A stretch of DNA of 64,000 nt. Source: Tuwongella immobilis. Its GTDB lineage: Bacteria > Planctomycetota > Planctomycetia > Gemmatales > Gemmataceae. The notes under the pieces are model-generated. The model was given only the letters and a program-made list of their open reading frames with translations, was not told where the DNA came from and made no database searches. This document shows positions 36,387 through 44,853 of the stretch, piece after piece (the stretch's first letter is position 1; each line of letters begins with the position of its first letter). Location: the NCBI RefSeq assembly GCF_901538355.1, contig NZ_LR593887.1:3696920-3760919 (forward strand). The letters run 5' to 3'. Both the position numbers and the translations under genes were made by a program.

Positions 36387-38056
36387 ATCGGCTCATTGCA
36401 AAACTGGGTCGATTATCTCCTGTGGGGGAACAGCGCTGGGCCGCGTGCATCGCCCAAGATGCACCGCCAACCCGGTCGGTACTCCGCGCCCATGCGGAAA
36501 TACACGCCTGGGGACGCGATTGCTTTTCCACCGCTGGCCCGGTCGATCCGGTCGTCGGAATCGGTTGGCAACTCCACTCCTCCGCCACAACGGATCTGCC
36601 GGACGGAGTTTACGCCGAAATACGCGAACATTCCGCAAGCCAATCGTGGACACTGCGAGTCGATCCGCTTGGGATTCAGACGCTGCTGGCGATGCCCGAT
36701 GGCGACGGTTGGGTGGTGACCACCTCGCCGAATTGGTTGCGACAATTTGTGGCAAGACGGCTCGCACTCACCTCCGTTGGCATGCATCAACTGTTGGCGT
36801 TTGGTTTCTCACCCGCTGGGACTACCCCCTTTGCCGAGGTCATCCGCGTTCCACCGGGTGGACAGATCGAGTTACAGCCGTCGCAATCGCCGCAAGTGCA
36901 AGCTGGGGAATCGTTTCGGGAGTCGATCGACCCCGAATGGGACAGCCTCGAAACGGCGATTCCGCAGATGCAAACGCTGTTGGAGCAAGCCGTCCTTCAA
37001 CGAATCAATGGTCAACCGACAGTCGGGTTGTATCTTTCCGGCGGCCTCGATTCGTCTGCGGTGGCGGTCACGCTGCGGAATTTGGGCATCCGCACTCAGG
37101 CATTCACGCTCGATTTTGGCGAGGCGAGCGTGGAACGAGACGACGCGGAATGCATCGCCGCGCATCTCGGCATTCCAATTGAGCGCGTGCCGGTGAACGC
37201 CGAATCGATCGCCGCGATTCTGCCGGAACTGGTTGCAGGACTTGAGCTTCCGTTCGGGGATGCTGTCACGGGACCGCAATGGTTTCTGGGGCAAGCCGCA
37301 CGCCAATTCGGGCTTTGCGACGTGTTCAATGGCGAAGGCGGGGACCAACTGCTGGGCGGTTGGACCAACAAGCCGATGATCGCCGCCGAACTATATGGCC
37401 AACTTTCGCGAGAAGATGCGTATTTGCAGGCATTCCATCGCTTTCTCGGACTCGAGGATCGATTCTACACGCCGGAATTTCTCGCCGATTTGGGCAGCGC
37501 TCGCGATTGCCGACCGGTGTTGGCACAATGGGTGCATGCGGAAACGGCCACGACGTTTCTGCATCGCATGCGACTCACCGATCTGATGGTCAAAGGTTGC
37601 GGCAACATTCTGCCTCGCATGCACGCCATCGGCAATGCACTGGGGCTTCGCGTTCATGCGCCGTTGATGGATCGCACCTTCACGCAATTTGCATTGTCGA
37701 TTCCGCCCGGCATGAAGTTGCGTGGCGCCACCGAAAAAGTTATCCTAAGGCAATGGTTACAACAATCGCTTCCGGAACGCATCACCCAACGGCGAAAAAC
37801 CGGAATGTGTGTGCCGATCACGTGGTGGTTACTGGCGGAAAAAAGCGAGTGGTGGCGGGAGTTGCTACTCGGCCGCGAAAGCCGATTGCTTCGCGGCTGG
37901 TTGCGACGCGACGCCTTGGAACGGTTGTGCGCCGGCATGAACGAACCGAATGAAGTGCGGATTCGTCGCGTTGGCGAGCGACTTTGGACGTTGATTCAGT
38001 TGGAATGGTGGCTGCGTCAAGGTCAGGAACGATCTCCCTGGGAGCGATCCGAATGA
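36383..38056 (+). CDS. Asparagine-synthetase-like protein 1, lacking the glutaminase cysteine
   Basis: A 557-residue protein. The C-terminal synthetase domain is intact in outline: PPi loop LSGGLDSSAVAV (Ser219-Ser225), FNGEGGDQLLGGW, VHAPLMDRTFTQFALSIPPGMKL, EKVILRQWL and QRRKTGMCVPITWWL. The N-terminal half still resembles the Ntn glutaminase fold (WTLRVDPLGIQTLLAMP) but begins MNRLIAKLG without Cys2, so it should not release ammonia from glutamine. Homologues with this defect (beta-lactam synthetase, lasso-peptide cyclase) adenylate a carboxylate and join it to an amine. The next gene overlaps by 4 bp. Confidence 0.88.
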   Translation: MNRLIAKLGRLSPVGEQRWAACIAQDAPPTRSVLRAHAEIHAWGRDCFSTAGPVDPVVGIGWQLHSSATTDLPDGVYAEIREHSASQSWTLRVDPLGIQTLLAMPDGDGWVVTTSPNWLRQFVARRLALTSVGMHQLLAFGFSPAGTTPFAEVIRVPPGGQIELQPSQSPQVQAGESFRESIDPEWDSLETAIPQMQTLLEQAVLQRINGQPTVGLYLSGGLDSSAVAVTLRNLGIRTQAFTLDFGEASVERDDAECIAAHLGIPIERVPVNAESIAAILPELVAGLELPFGDAVTGPQWFLGQAARQFGLCDVFNGEGGDQLLGGWTNKPMIAAELYGQLSREDAYLQAFHRFLGLEDRFYTPEFLADLGSARDCRPVLAQWVHAETATTFLHRMRLTDLMVKGCGNILPRMHAIGNALGLRVHAPLMDRTFTQFALSIPPGMKLRGATEKVILRQWLQQSLPERITQRRKTGMCVPITWWLLAEKSEWWRELLLGRESRLLRGWLRRDALERLCAGMNEPNEVRIRRVGERLWTLIQLEWWLRQGQERSPWERSE

Positions 38057-39219
38057 AGTGCATTCGCTGCGGTCACGATAGCAACTATCCTCAACGATCG
38101 AATCGAACCTGCCCCAAATGTCAGGGGAAATTCGCCTTCGAACCACGGGAAGGCGATCCGATTTCGGATGCCGGATTTGAACAGGCCATTCGCACGGTCA
38201 GCAGCGATGGCAGTATCGCATTCCTGGAAGATCACCTGTATTACGATGTTTGCCGTCGCAAAGCGCGAAAGGCTACCTCGATTGTCGTGCTGATCATTTT
38301 GGGAGCGATCATCGCAGGCATCACCGCCTTTGCCACCGCGAAGGGGCACCCCCATCTGATCGTCATCGCCGTCATTCCGCTGGCGATTCTGGCAATCGGC
38401 TTGCTCTCCCGAGTCCGGGCCCGCTACTTGTCGCTGACGCCCACCGCATTCGAGCTATTGTTGCAGCGTTGGTGCGACACCCACGGTCGACCGGAACGGT
38501 TGATCCGCTCGCCAATGCTGGCGGAGACGGCCCCGCAATTGGAAACCGACATCGCCGACTATTCGTTTGATCGCGCGGTGATCTGCGATCGGCCCGACAC
38601 GGTCGATTTTCTCATCGCCAATCAGTTCCATTTTGAGAACAATTGTGCGGTGCTCACCGTGGATGGGTATCCATCGGGTCCGTTCAAACTCATTCGCGGC
38701 ATGTTGCAACAAAATCCCGAGTTGCAGGTCGTCACGCTCCACGATTGCACACCGGAAGGTTGCGCACTCGCGCATCGCATTGCGACCGATCCCGAATGGT
38801 TTGGCGGTCGCAAACTTCGCATTCTCGATCTCGGACTGCGGCCCGATCAGGCGATGGCATTTTCCGGTTCATTCAGTGCAGCGATTCCGGCGGAGGAAAT
38901 GCAACCGCCTGCGATTCGGCCCCATGAGGCGAAGTGGTTGAACGACTTCAGTTTAGGGCTAGCGGTCATTCGCCCGGAAGCGATGCTGAAGCGCGTGTTC
39001 CAAGCGATCAATCGCAATGCTGCGCAACCGTCCACCGAGGCGACTGCGGAGGCTGCCGGCGCGAGCGCACCGATGCCGTGGATCATTCCGTTGGGGGGCG
39101 GTGGCTCGGGTTCGGGCAACGATTCGGTCGTCGAATTCGATCAGCAATCGTTGATGCAAGACAAAGTTCGTGACGGTGACGATTTAATCGACGGACTCGG
39201 AGTCGACTCCTTTGGCTGA
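38053..39219 (+). CDS. Zinc-ribbon membrane protein of unknown function
   Basis: A 388-residue protein not matching a family I know. Cys3/Cys6 and Cys20/Cys23 form an N-terminal zinc ribbon. Two adjacent helices follow (~75-98 and ~103-120; VVLIILGAIIAGITAFATA, LIVIAVIPLAILAIGLLS). The cytoplasmic-looking remainder has alternating strands and helices with YSFDRAVICDRPDTVDFLIA and VVTLHDCTPEGCALAHR. These recall a TOPRIM/Rossmann-like core, though the match is loose. The tail is Gly/Ser-rich (PLGGGGSGSGNDS). It overlaps both flanking synthetase-like genes (4 bp and 8 bp), so it is surely co-translated with them. Confidence 0.75.
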   Translation: MKCIRCGHDSNYPQRSNRTCPKCQGKFAFEPREGDPISDAGFEQAIRTVSSDGSIAFLEDHLYYDVCRRKARKATSIVVLIILGAIIAGITAFATAKGHPHLIVIAVIPLAILAIGLLSRVRARYLSLTPTAFELLLQRWCDTHGRPERLIRSPMLAETAPQLETDIADYSFDRAVICDRPDTVDFLIANQFHFENNCAVLTVDGYPSGPFKLIRGMLQQNPELQVVTLHDCTPEGCALAHRIATDPEWFGGRKLRILDLGLRPDQAMAFSGSFSAAIPAEEMQPPAIRPHEAKWLNDFSLGLAVIRPEAMLKRVFQAINRNAAQPSTEATAEAAGASAPMPWIIPLGGGGSGSGNDSVVEFDQQSLMQDKVRDGDDLIDGLGVDSFG

Positions 39220-40858
39220 TCTCGAATTCCCCACCGTGCAATTGGAACCAGGGACGCTCCGGACGCCGGCGCTCCGCTCCCGAATCGTCCCCGGAATCGG
39301 CATCGACGCCGCGCCGCTTCAGGTGGATTGCGACCATTGCACGATTCACGGGCGGCCGTTGGTTTCGCAACATGATTGGCAGGAAGTCCTGTCCAGCGGC
39401 CAACTTGGGGCGGTGACGGGTGCATTCGCAATCGTTTGGCGGCACAAGGGCGAGACGTGGCTGGCCCGAGATGCGCTCGGCGAACGGACACTCTACTTTC
39501 ATCACGCGCCGGATGGGGTAATCGCGGGGTCCACGATTCGCGATTTGCTGCAATCTGCGAATGTTCCCCGGCAATTGTCCATCGATGCCATCGCAACCTA
39601 TTTGATCGATGCGTATCTGCCCGGTCGGCTGACCATGATCGCGGGCATCGAGGAAGTTCTGCCCGGCGAACTGGTGCGAATCCCCGCCAATGGCCCCATC
39701 GCACGCACGCAGATCTGGGAAATTCCACCCGAACCGCGCGAGTTTTCCAGCGAATCGACTCAAGTGCTGGAGTTGCGTCGCTCGTTGGATCAGGCAATCC
39801 GGCGCTGCTTACCGGATGATTGTTCGCTGCCCATCGCGGCATCGCTCTCGGGCGGGTTGGACTCATCGCTGGTGTTGGGGTTGGCCTGCCGAGCGCGACC
39901 GGGCGAGATCGCATCGTATTCGATCAGTTTCGGCACCCAATACGCCAATGAATTGCCGTTTAGTTCACTCATGGCGGCGCATTGCGGAAGTCGTCACACC
40001 ATTGTCGAATTCACGCCGGAATCCATCGCAGACGGTATCGCCCCGACGATGGCCGCGCTATCCGACCCGATCGGCGACCCATTAACGGTGCCGAATGCGT
40101 TACTGTTTCGCTATGTCAGTGCCACATCGTCCGTGATGCTCAACGGCGAAGGCGGCGATCCCTGTTTTGGTGGGCCGAAGAATCTGCCGATGGTGCTTTC
40201 GGAGTTGTACGGGCCGCCCACGATTCGCCACAAGATTCAAAGCTATTTCCGATCGCATTTGAAATGTTTTGATGATCTCCCGGCCATGTTGCACTCGCGG
40301 ATTCGGGACCGATATTCGCAGGAACGGCTCGAAGCCAGTCTGCTCCCACATTTTGAAAATCCGCGCTATCAAACCCTGATCACGCGGCTGCAGGCGATGA
40401 ATATTCAACTCAAAGGCGGACACCACATTCTGCCGAAGGTGGATGCGCTCAGCCGAATGAGTGGCATGTTGGCGCGGTCGCCATTGTTTGACCGCGACGT
40501 GGTGGAGATGTCGTTTCGCATTCCTGCCCAGGGAAAGTTGCACGGAAGCGTTGAGAAGTGGCGGCTCAAGCAAGCCGTCAGCGATGTCGTTCCCGAGGCG
40601 ATTCGCAAACGGCCCAAAAGCGGAATGCTCGTGCCAGTCGAAGGGTGGTTTCAAGGGCCACTCTTGCCAATCGCCAAGCAATGGTTGCTGGATGGGCTGG
40701 CGAAGCGAGACATCATCGATCGCACGTATCTGGAGCGCTTGTTGAGCCACCAACTTGGCGGCCCGCGCCCGCGACATGGGGTGAAAATCTGGCTGCTTGT
40801 CGCGCTGGAAGCCTGGATTCAGACGCACCTGGGCGATGGACCTATTTCGGTGGTTTGA
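39212..40858 (+). CDS. Asparagine-synthetase-like protein 2, lacking the glutaminase cysteine
   Basis: A 548-residue protein starting with TTG that overlaps the previous stop; GGAG lies ~10 nt upstream. The N-terminal region keeps late parts of the Ntn glutaminase fold (GAVTGAFAIVWRHKGETWLA, then RDALGERTLYFHH) but has no initiator cysteine and is shortened. The synthetase domain has the PPi loop SLSGGLDSSLVLGLA (from Ser213), LNGEGGDPCFGG, RSPLFDRDVVEMSFRIP and KRPKSGMLVPVEGWF. It is clearly diverged from the first synthetase-like protein, so the pair is not a recent duplication. Its stop overlaps the convergent DUF1570 gene by 17 bp. Confidence 0.88.
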   Translation: MADLEFPTVQLEPGTLRTPALRSRIVPGIGIDAAPLQVDCDHCTIHGRPLVSQHDWQEVLSSGQLGAVTGAFAIVWRHKGETWLARDALGERTLYFHHAPDGVIAGSTIRDLLQSANVPRQLSIDAIATYLIDAYLPGRLTMIAGIEEVLPGELVRIPANGPIARTQIWEIPPEPREFSSESTQVLELRRSLDQAIRRCLPDDCSLPIAASLSGGLDSSLVLGLACRARPGEIASYSISFGTQYANELPFSSLMAAHCGSRHTIVEFTPESIADGIAPTMAALSDPIGDPLTVPNALLFRYVSATSSVMLNGEGGDPCFGGPKNLPMVLSELYGPPTIRHKIQSYFRSHLKCFDDLPAMLHSRIRDRYSQERLEASLLPHFENPRYQTLITRLQAMNIQLKGGHHILPKVDALSRMSGMLARSPLFDRDVVEMSFRIPAQGKLHGSVEKWRLKQAVSDVVPEAIRKRPKSGMLVPVEGWFQGPLLPIAKQWLLDGLAKRDIIDRTYLERLLSHQLGGPRPRHGVKIWLLVALEAWIQTHLGDGPISVV

Positions 40859-42281
40859 CCGGGTCGCGCATCGTCTCCAGGTCCACGGTCGATCCGTTTT
40901 CTTGAAGATTGCGCAGATACCGTTGGAAATCGGCTTCGATGCGATCGATTGGCTGTTGCAATAATTTTTCGAATGCGACAATGCGATCGGTCTTGCCTTC
41001 GCTCGCGATGAATGCTTCGAGTGCGGCAGCTCCCAATAAGCGTTTCTCGAATGTCAGATAGAAGGCCAATCCCCAACTGGTCAGATAGTAGCGATCTGAG
41101 GCGGCAGCCTCATCGGCGTGCAACACGGCAAATGATTTCGGTGTCGCCCGCAGCAAATCCTTGATGGGGACCAACTCATTCTTGCGGACCAATTCTTTGA
41201 TCCGCAGCAATCGCCCGCGTTCCGCATGGCCCACTCGAAACTCGCCTAATTCGAGAATCCCCGTCTCAAAGATTTGTGCCAGCCCCTCGTTCAACCAGGT
41301 CGGCAACGGGCCCAATCCGTTGGGCACACCTTCGGGGAAAACGTAATTCTCCACATACGCATGAAACGATTCGTGATAGAGAACCGCGAAGAGTTTCGTC
41401 GTGGCGCGATCGACAATTTCATCGTTCTTCTGATTCTGCGAGATGATCTTCCGCCGCGTCTCCTCGATGGGACCGATGAACCGCTCGCGCTCCTTGGGAT
41501 TGGGATACAGCCGCGTGATTTCTTTCTGCTGGCGGTCGAGTTCGGTCCACAAATCGAGATGATGCTTGCGGATGCGTTCGAGATCCTCGGCCATTCGATC
41601 CAGATCCGAAAAACAGAGCACCCGATTATTGCGAGGATCGAAACACGCGGGATTCAAAATCGGTCGGCCAATCCCCTGCATTTCCTTGGCATAGCCTTCC
41701 CGATTGCGAAACAGCCAAATCGTCGTCGGTCGTCGGGTGCGAAATCGCGGCTGCAAAAATCGCGTATATGCGGCATAAATCTGTTCCAATCGCACGGCAG
41801 TCCGACGGACCAACGCTTCGGGTGCATCCGAATTCAGCACGAAAAAATCGGAAACATATCGCAATCCCGCTCCGGGTTTGCCTTGCCAATCGATCGGCTC
41901 GATGAGCAGATTTTCCGAGCGAATTTGCTCCTGCTGACCGGCCTGCGCGATGCCATCGAGTTGCGCTTTGAGCTGCTTGCGTTGCTGCGGCGTGAGTCGA
42001 TCGATGCCGACAATTTCCTCAGTGGAGATGGTCGTGTGGAACGAGACGGTCGGTCGCCCGGCCTTGCGTTGGACCAATTGAAAGCGAACATGGGTGGGAG
42101 TTTCGACTTCGATCATTCCTGAGAGCGTCGCCCCATTGCGCAGGCGAAGGACATCCAATTGCCAATTCGATTGATTCCGGGGATCGGCAGCCAATTCCGA
42201 GACGTCGTTGAGGAACACCATCCCGAGGATGGCGACCACAATCCCGTTCCGGATGCCGGTGCGAAGATGGGATCGCGTCAT
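40842..42281 (-). CDS. DUF1570 protein, secreted metallopeptidase-like
   Basis: A 479-residue protein with an N-terminal signal or anchor (~12-32, GIVVAILGMVFLND). A beta-rich first part (~40-100) precedes the DUF1570 domain. Zinc-binding HESFH (His303, His307) and WLNEGLAQ (Glu332) match a gluzincin arrangement, so peptidase activity is plausible. The substrate is unknown. A helical region (~215-290) between is Lys/Glu/Arg-rich. The gene is divergent from lpxB and convergent with the second synthetase-like gene; no operon partner. Confidence 0.85.
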   Translation of the reverse strand: MTRSHLRTGIRNGIVVAILGMVFLNDVSELAADPRNQSNWQLDVLRLRNGATLSGMIEVETPTHVRFQLVQRKAGRPTVSFHTTISTEEIVGIDRLTPQQRKQLKAQLDGIAQAGQQEQIRSENLLIEPIDWQGKPGAGLRYVSDFFVLNSDAPEALVRRTAVRLEQIYAAYTRFLQPRFRTRRPTTIWLFRNREGYAKEMQGIGRPILNPACFDPRNNRVLCFSDLDRMAEDLERIRKHHLDLWTELDRQQKEITRLYPNPKERERFIGPIEETRRKIISQNQKNDEIVDRATTKLFAVLYHESFHAYVENYVFPEGVPNGLGPLPTWLNEGLAQIFETGILELGEFRVGHAERGRLLRIKELVRKNELVPIKDLLRATPKSFAVLHADEAAASDRYYLTSWGLAFYLTFEKRLLGAAALEAFIASEGKTDRIVAFEKLLQQPIDRIEADFQRYLRNLQENGSTVDLETMRDPVKPPK

Positions 42282-42506
42282 CGAATCCGCCTCTTGGAAT
42301 CAGAAGCATGCAAAGACTTGAGTTGTCCTACTATAGCATCCGTTGCCGCGATTGCCAATGATCGACCCTCCAGAACGAAGGGAACTGTTCGGTTTCTTTC
42401 GCGGCGGCGTTTGCCCAGGATTCGGAGTTCGTCTGGATGCGCTGGGGAAATTGGGGTATTCTGCGCGGGACTTGGAGATGAGCGTTTCCCGGCAAGGATG
42501 CACCGA

Positions 42507-43679
42507 ATGCACTTATTCATCAGTGCTGGCGAACCCAGCGGCGATCTTCACGGCTCGAATCTCATTCACGCCCTGCGTCAACGAGTGCCCAACATTCGCT
42601 TCACCGGACTGGGCGGCGAGAAGATGGAAGCAGCGGGCTGCCCGTTGTTGGATCCGATGGCCAATCATTCGGTGATGGGATATAAAGCCGTCCTGCAAAA
42701 TCTTTCGTATTTCATTTCGTTGGTCGGTCGCGCCCGGTGCGAAATTCGCAAAACGCGGCCCGATGCCGTCGTGGTCATCGATTATCCAGGGTTTCACTTC
42801 GGTTTGGCCAAACGGGTGAAGCCGCTGAATATCCCCGTATTCTGGTTTGTCGCTCCGCAATTGTGGGCATGGGCGAATTGGCGGGTCCGAAAGATGCAGC
42901 GCTGGGTGGACATGGTGCTAACGACGCTGCCCTTTGAAGAGACGTGGTTCCGCGACCGGGGTGTGAACGCGAAGTGGGTGGGGCATCCGTATTTCGATGA
43001 ATTGCGACACCAACCGCGTGATACGATGTTTCTGCAATCGCAACGCCAGATTGCCGGGCCACTGATCGCGATTCTCCCCGGCTCCCGTCGCCGCGAAGTC
43101 GAACGCAACTTGCCAATGCAACTGCGCGCCGCCGCGAAAATCCACGCCAGTCGCCCAGATGTTCGCTTTGCCGTCGCCTCGTTCAACGATGTGCAAGCGG
43201 GAATCGCCCGCGAAATGGTACAGCAACAGAACGCAATCCGTCCGATCCCCGTCGAAGTCTTCCAGGGACGCACCCCCGAATTGATCGAAACCGCGACGGC
43301 GTGCATCTCCGTATCCGGCTCGGTCAGTCTCGAATTGATGCACGCTCTCAAGCCCGCCGTCATTCACTATCACATCAGTTGGATTGACCAAAAGATTATG
43401 GAACGTGCCTTGACCGTGCCGTACATCACGCTGGTGAATCTGCTGGAAAATCAACGTGTTTACCCGGAATATCTCGGGAACGAAGACCGCAGTTCCGAGA
43501 TTGCCGAGCACATTCTCGGTTGGCTGAATTCGCCCAGCGAATTGGCGGCGAAAATCGCCCAACTCCAGTCGATTCGGGATCGCGTCGCCATTCCCGGCGC
43601 CTGCTCGAATGCCGCGGACGCAATTCTGGAACGAATCGCCGAACTACAATCGAACCGCTCCCGCCGCGCCGCCTCGTGA
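42507..43679 (+). CDS. lpxB: Lipid-A-disaccharide synthase
   Basis: A 390-residue GT19 glycosyltransferase that joins UDP-diacylglucosamine and lipid X to make the lipid A disaccharide. The start MHLFISAGEPSGDLHGSNLI is diagnostic. MGYKAVLQNL, VVVIDYPGFHFGLAK, VAPQLWAWANWRVRKM, LPFEETWFRDRG, WVGHPYFDE, ILPGSRRREVERNLP and SGSVSLELMHALKPAVIHYHIS are all present. A second ATG three codons upstream is possible; AAGG spacing favours the one chosen. No other lpx genes are adjacent, which is common in planctomycetes. Confidence 0.96.
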   Translation: MHLFISAGEPSGDLHGSNLIHALRQRVPNIRFTGLGGEKMEAAGCPLLDPMANHSVMGYKAVLQNLSYFISLVGRARCEIRKTRPDAVVVIDYPGFHFGLAKRVKPLNIPVFWFVAPQLWAWANWRVRKMQRWVDMVLTTLPFEETWFRDRGVNAKWVGHPYFDELRHQPRDTMFLQSQRQIAGPLIAILPGSRRREVERNLPMQLRAAAKIHASRPDVRFAVASFNDVQAGIAREMVQQQNAIRPIPVEVFQGRTPELIETATACISVSGSVSLELMHALKPAVIHYHISWIDQKIMERALTVPYITLVNLLENQRVYPEYLGNEDRSSEIAEHILGWLNSPSELAAKIAQLQSIRDRVAIPGACSNAADAILERIAELQSNRSRRAAS

Positions 43680-43814
43680 GCCGTCAGTCCCGGAAAGCCT
43701 CCCTGCCCTCGCCGGTCTGCTGCAACGCCTGGTTGAAGACGCAGTCCCGAAACCCGGACGCCTGAGTGCAGGGAACTTGACTTTGGGATACTCAAACACT
43801 CCCCGATCCGTCCG

Positions 43815-44198
43815 TCAATGCCCGACACGTTTCTGGTGACTCGCGCAGCCCGGTGGGTCGATTGGCGGCGTCGAGCCTGATCCGCTCGCAGAGCTACCTC
43901 GGAGCGTTTTTGCGGCAGAAGCGGGCTCACCTGGGTTCCTCGAAAGCGATTCCGGCAACTCGGACGCGTTCCCGGCGAGGCTCCCAAACAACCAACCGGC
44001 GAGAGGGCCGACGATCAGCAACAATCCCGGCACCCAGCCGGGTGCCTCTTGGTAACGTTCGTTGAGCGGGTGATCCTCTCGAAGCGAGTCCTGCGCCGAG
44101 CGAAGGGAGAAATGGGCGACGAGACCACCGAAGATGCCGATCAGGAGGAATCCCCAGAACGCCCCTCGTCGCCGCTTGTCCGCCCGTGCATTTCGCAT
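43815..44198 (-). CDS. Small two-helix membrane protein, hypothetical
   Basis: A 127-residue protein: a basic N terminus (MRNARADKRRRG), helix 1 (AFWGFLLIGIFGGLVAHFS), a polar loop, helix 2 (GWVPGLLLIVGPLAGWLFGSLAG) and a ~50-residue Ser/Gly/Pro-rich tail. I do not recognise it. The ATG with AAGGAA 7 nt upstream is chosen over the one six codons earlier. Its start lies inside a short direct repeat. It is last in a minus-strand run with the HINT fragment and two unknown genes. Confidence 0.62.
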   Translation of the reverse strand: MRNARADKRRRGAFWGFLLIGIFGGLVAHFSLRSAQDSLREDHPLNERYQEAPGWVPGLLLIVGPLAGWLFGSLAGNASELPESLSRNPGEPASAAKTLRGSSASGSGSTPPIDPPGCASHQKRVGH

Positions 44199-44228
44199 AA
44201 CTGGTTCCTTATGCATTTCGCATAACTG
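44187..44228. repeat. Direct repeat, 17 bp, offset 25 bp
   Basis: TGCATTTCGCATAACTG occurs at 44187-44203 and again at 44212-44228. Read on the minus strand, each copy contains ATGCGAAATGCA. The downstream copy supplies the start of the small membrane protein; the upstream copy encodes the same first four codons and then stops (TAA). It looks like a local duplication across the gene start. Confidence 0.8.
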
Positions 44229-44250
44229 ATTTCTTCCGAACTCAAGTCGG

Positions 44251-44565
44251 TCACGACGGCTTGTTGTGGACGACGATACCCTGCCGACCGACGCAATACG
44301 TTTGGGTCACCTCGACGTGAAAATTGTAGACGGGAGTGATTGGCAGACTCTGGAGGTGTTGGACGGATCGCACAACGCAGTGGGAGCAATCCTTCGATTT
44401 AAGCCTCATGCCGACTCGAAGCTCACCCGCCATCAGCCAGCGGTCAAGTGAGCTGTGACCCATTGAAACGCTACATGCCCCCGCCGTCCGCTGCAGTGCC
44501 GGGTTCGGCTGCGTTTGGAAAGCAGTGACGGCACTTGTTGAGCCTATACATCCCGACCTGCTCAC
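44251..44565 (-). pseudogene. C-terminal HINT-domain fragment (polymorphic-toxin type)
   Basis: The last ~70 residues match the second half of a HINT (intein-like) domain as found before toxin tips: SLDRWLMAGELRVGMRL corresponds to the ...W..A.eLr.Gd.L block. The end, PVYNFHVEVTQTYCVGRQG followed by IVVHNKPS, is the diagnostic VYNleV..htYfVG..gvlVHN ending. The first half of the domain, with its catalytic cysteine, is missing, and the upstream part of the frame overlaps another gene. Hence I treat it as a remnant. Nothing resembling a toxin follows VHN; the frame stops four codons later. Confidence 0.6.
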
Positions 44566-44821
44566 CAGTCAGTAGATCCCAGACTGGCAGTTCCATGCCG
44601 TCAAGGAACATGTGGGCAGGAATCTCGCCAACATTTGTTAAGCCGATGAACGACCCCAAGTCTGCGAAAGCCAGGTTGTGCGAGCCCCAGAAGCCATCCG
44701 TTGAGACGATATGAAGCTCTCCACTATTCGGGTTGAGCACATACTCGAATCCGACCTTCTGAGCCTCAGTGTAAAGCCCCAAGTTCCGGAGAATGGTTCC
44801 GTACAAGCTCAACTGGCGCAT
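44471..44821 (-). CDS. Hypothetical protein, possibly immunity-like
   Basis: A 116-residue protein not assigned to a family. The visible sequence is soluble and mixed alpha/beta (FEYVLNPNSGELHIVSTDGF, then WGSHNLAFADLG; HMFLDGMELPVWDLLTGEQV), ending in a low-complexity ADGGGM. It follows the GYF-domain gene by ~30 bp. The ATG with AGAGG 6 nt upstream is preferred; an ATG eight codons earlier lacks a ribosome site. Its size and place beside a HINT remnant would fit an immunity or SUKH-like protein, but that is only a positional guess. Its last 95 bp overlap the HINT fragment frame. Confidence 0.55.
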   Translation of the reverse strand: MRQLSLYGTILRNLGLYTEAQKVGFEYVLNPNSGELHIVSTDGFWGSHNLAFADLGSFIGLTNVGEIPAHMFLDGMELPVWDLLTGEQVGMYRLNKCRHCFPNAAEPGTAADGGGM

Positions 44822-44853
44822 GATAACCTCTTTGACTCGTAGCATGGGTCCGG

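Noticed and set aside
36383-40858. Lasso-peptide cluster
   Set aside because: Asparagine-synthetase homologues occur in lasso clusters, but no B1/B2 leader-binding or transglutaminase-like protease and no precursor peptide were found near these genes.
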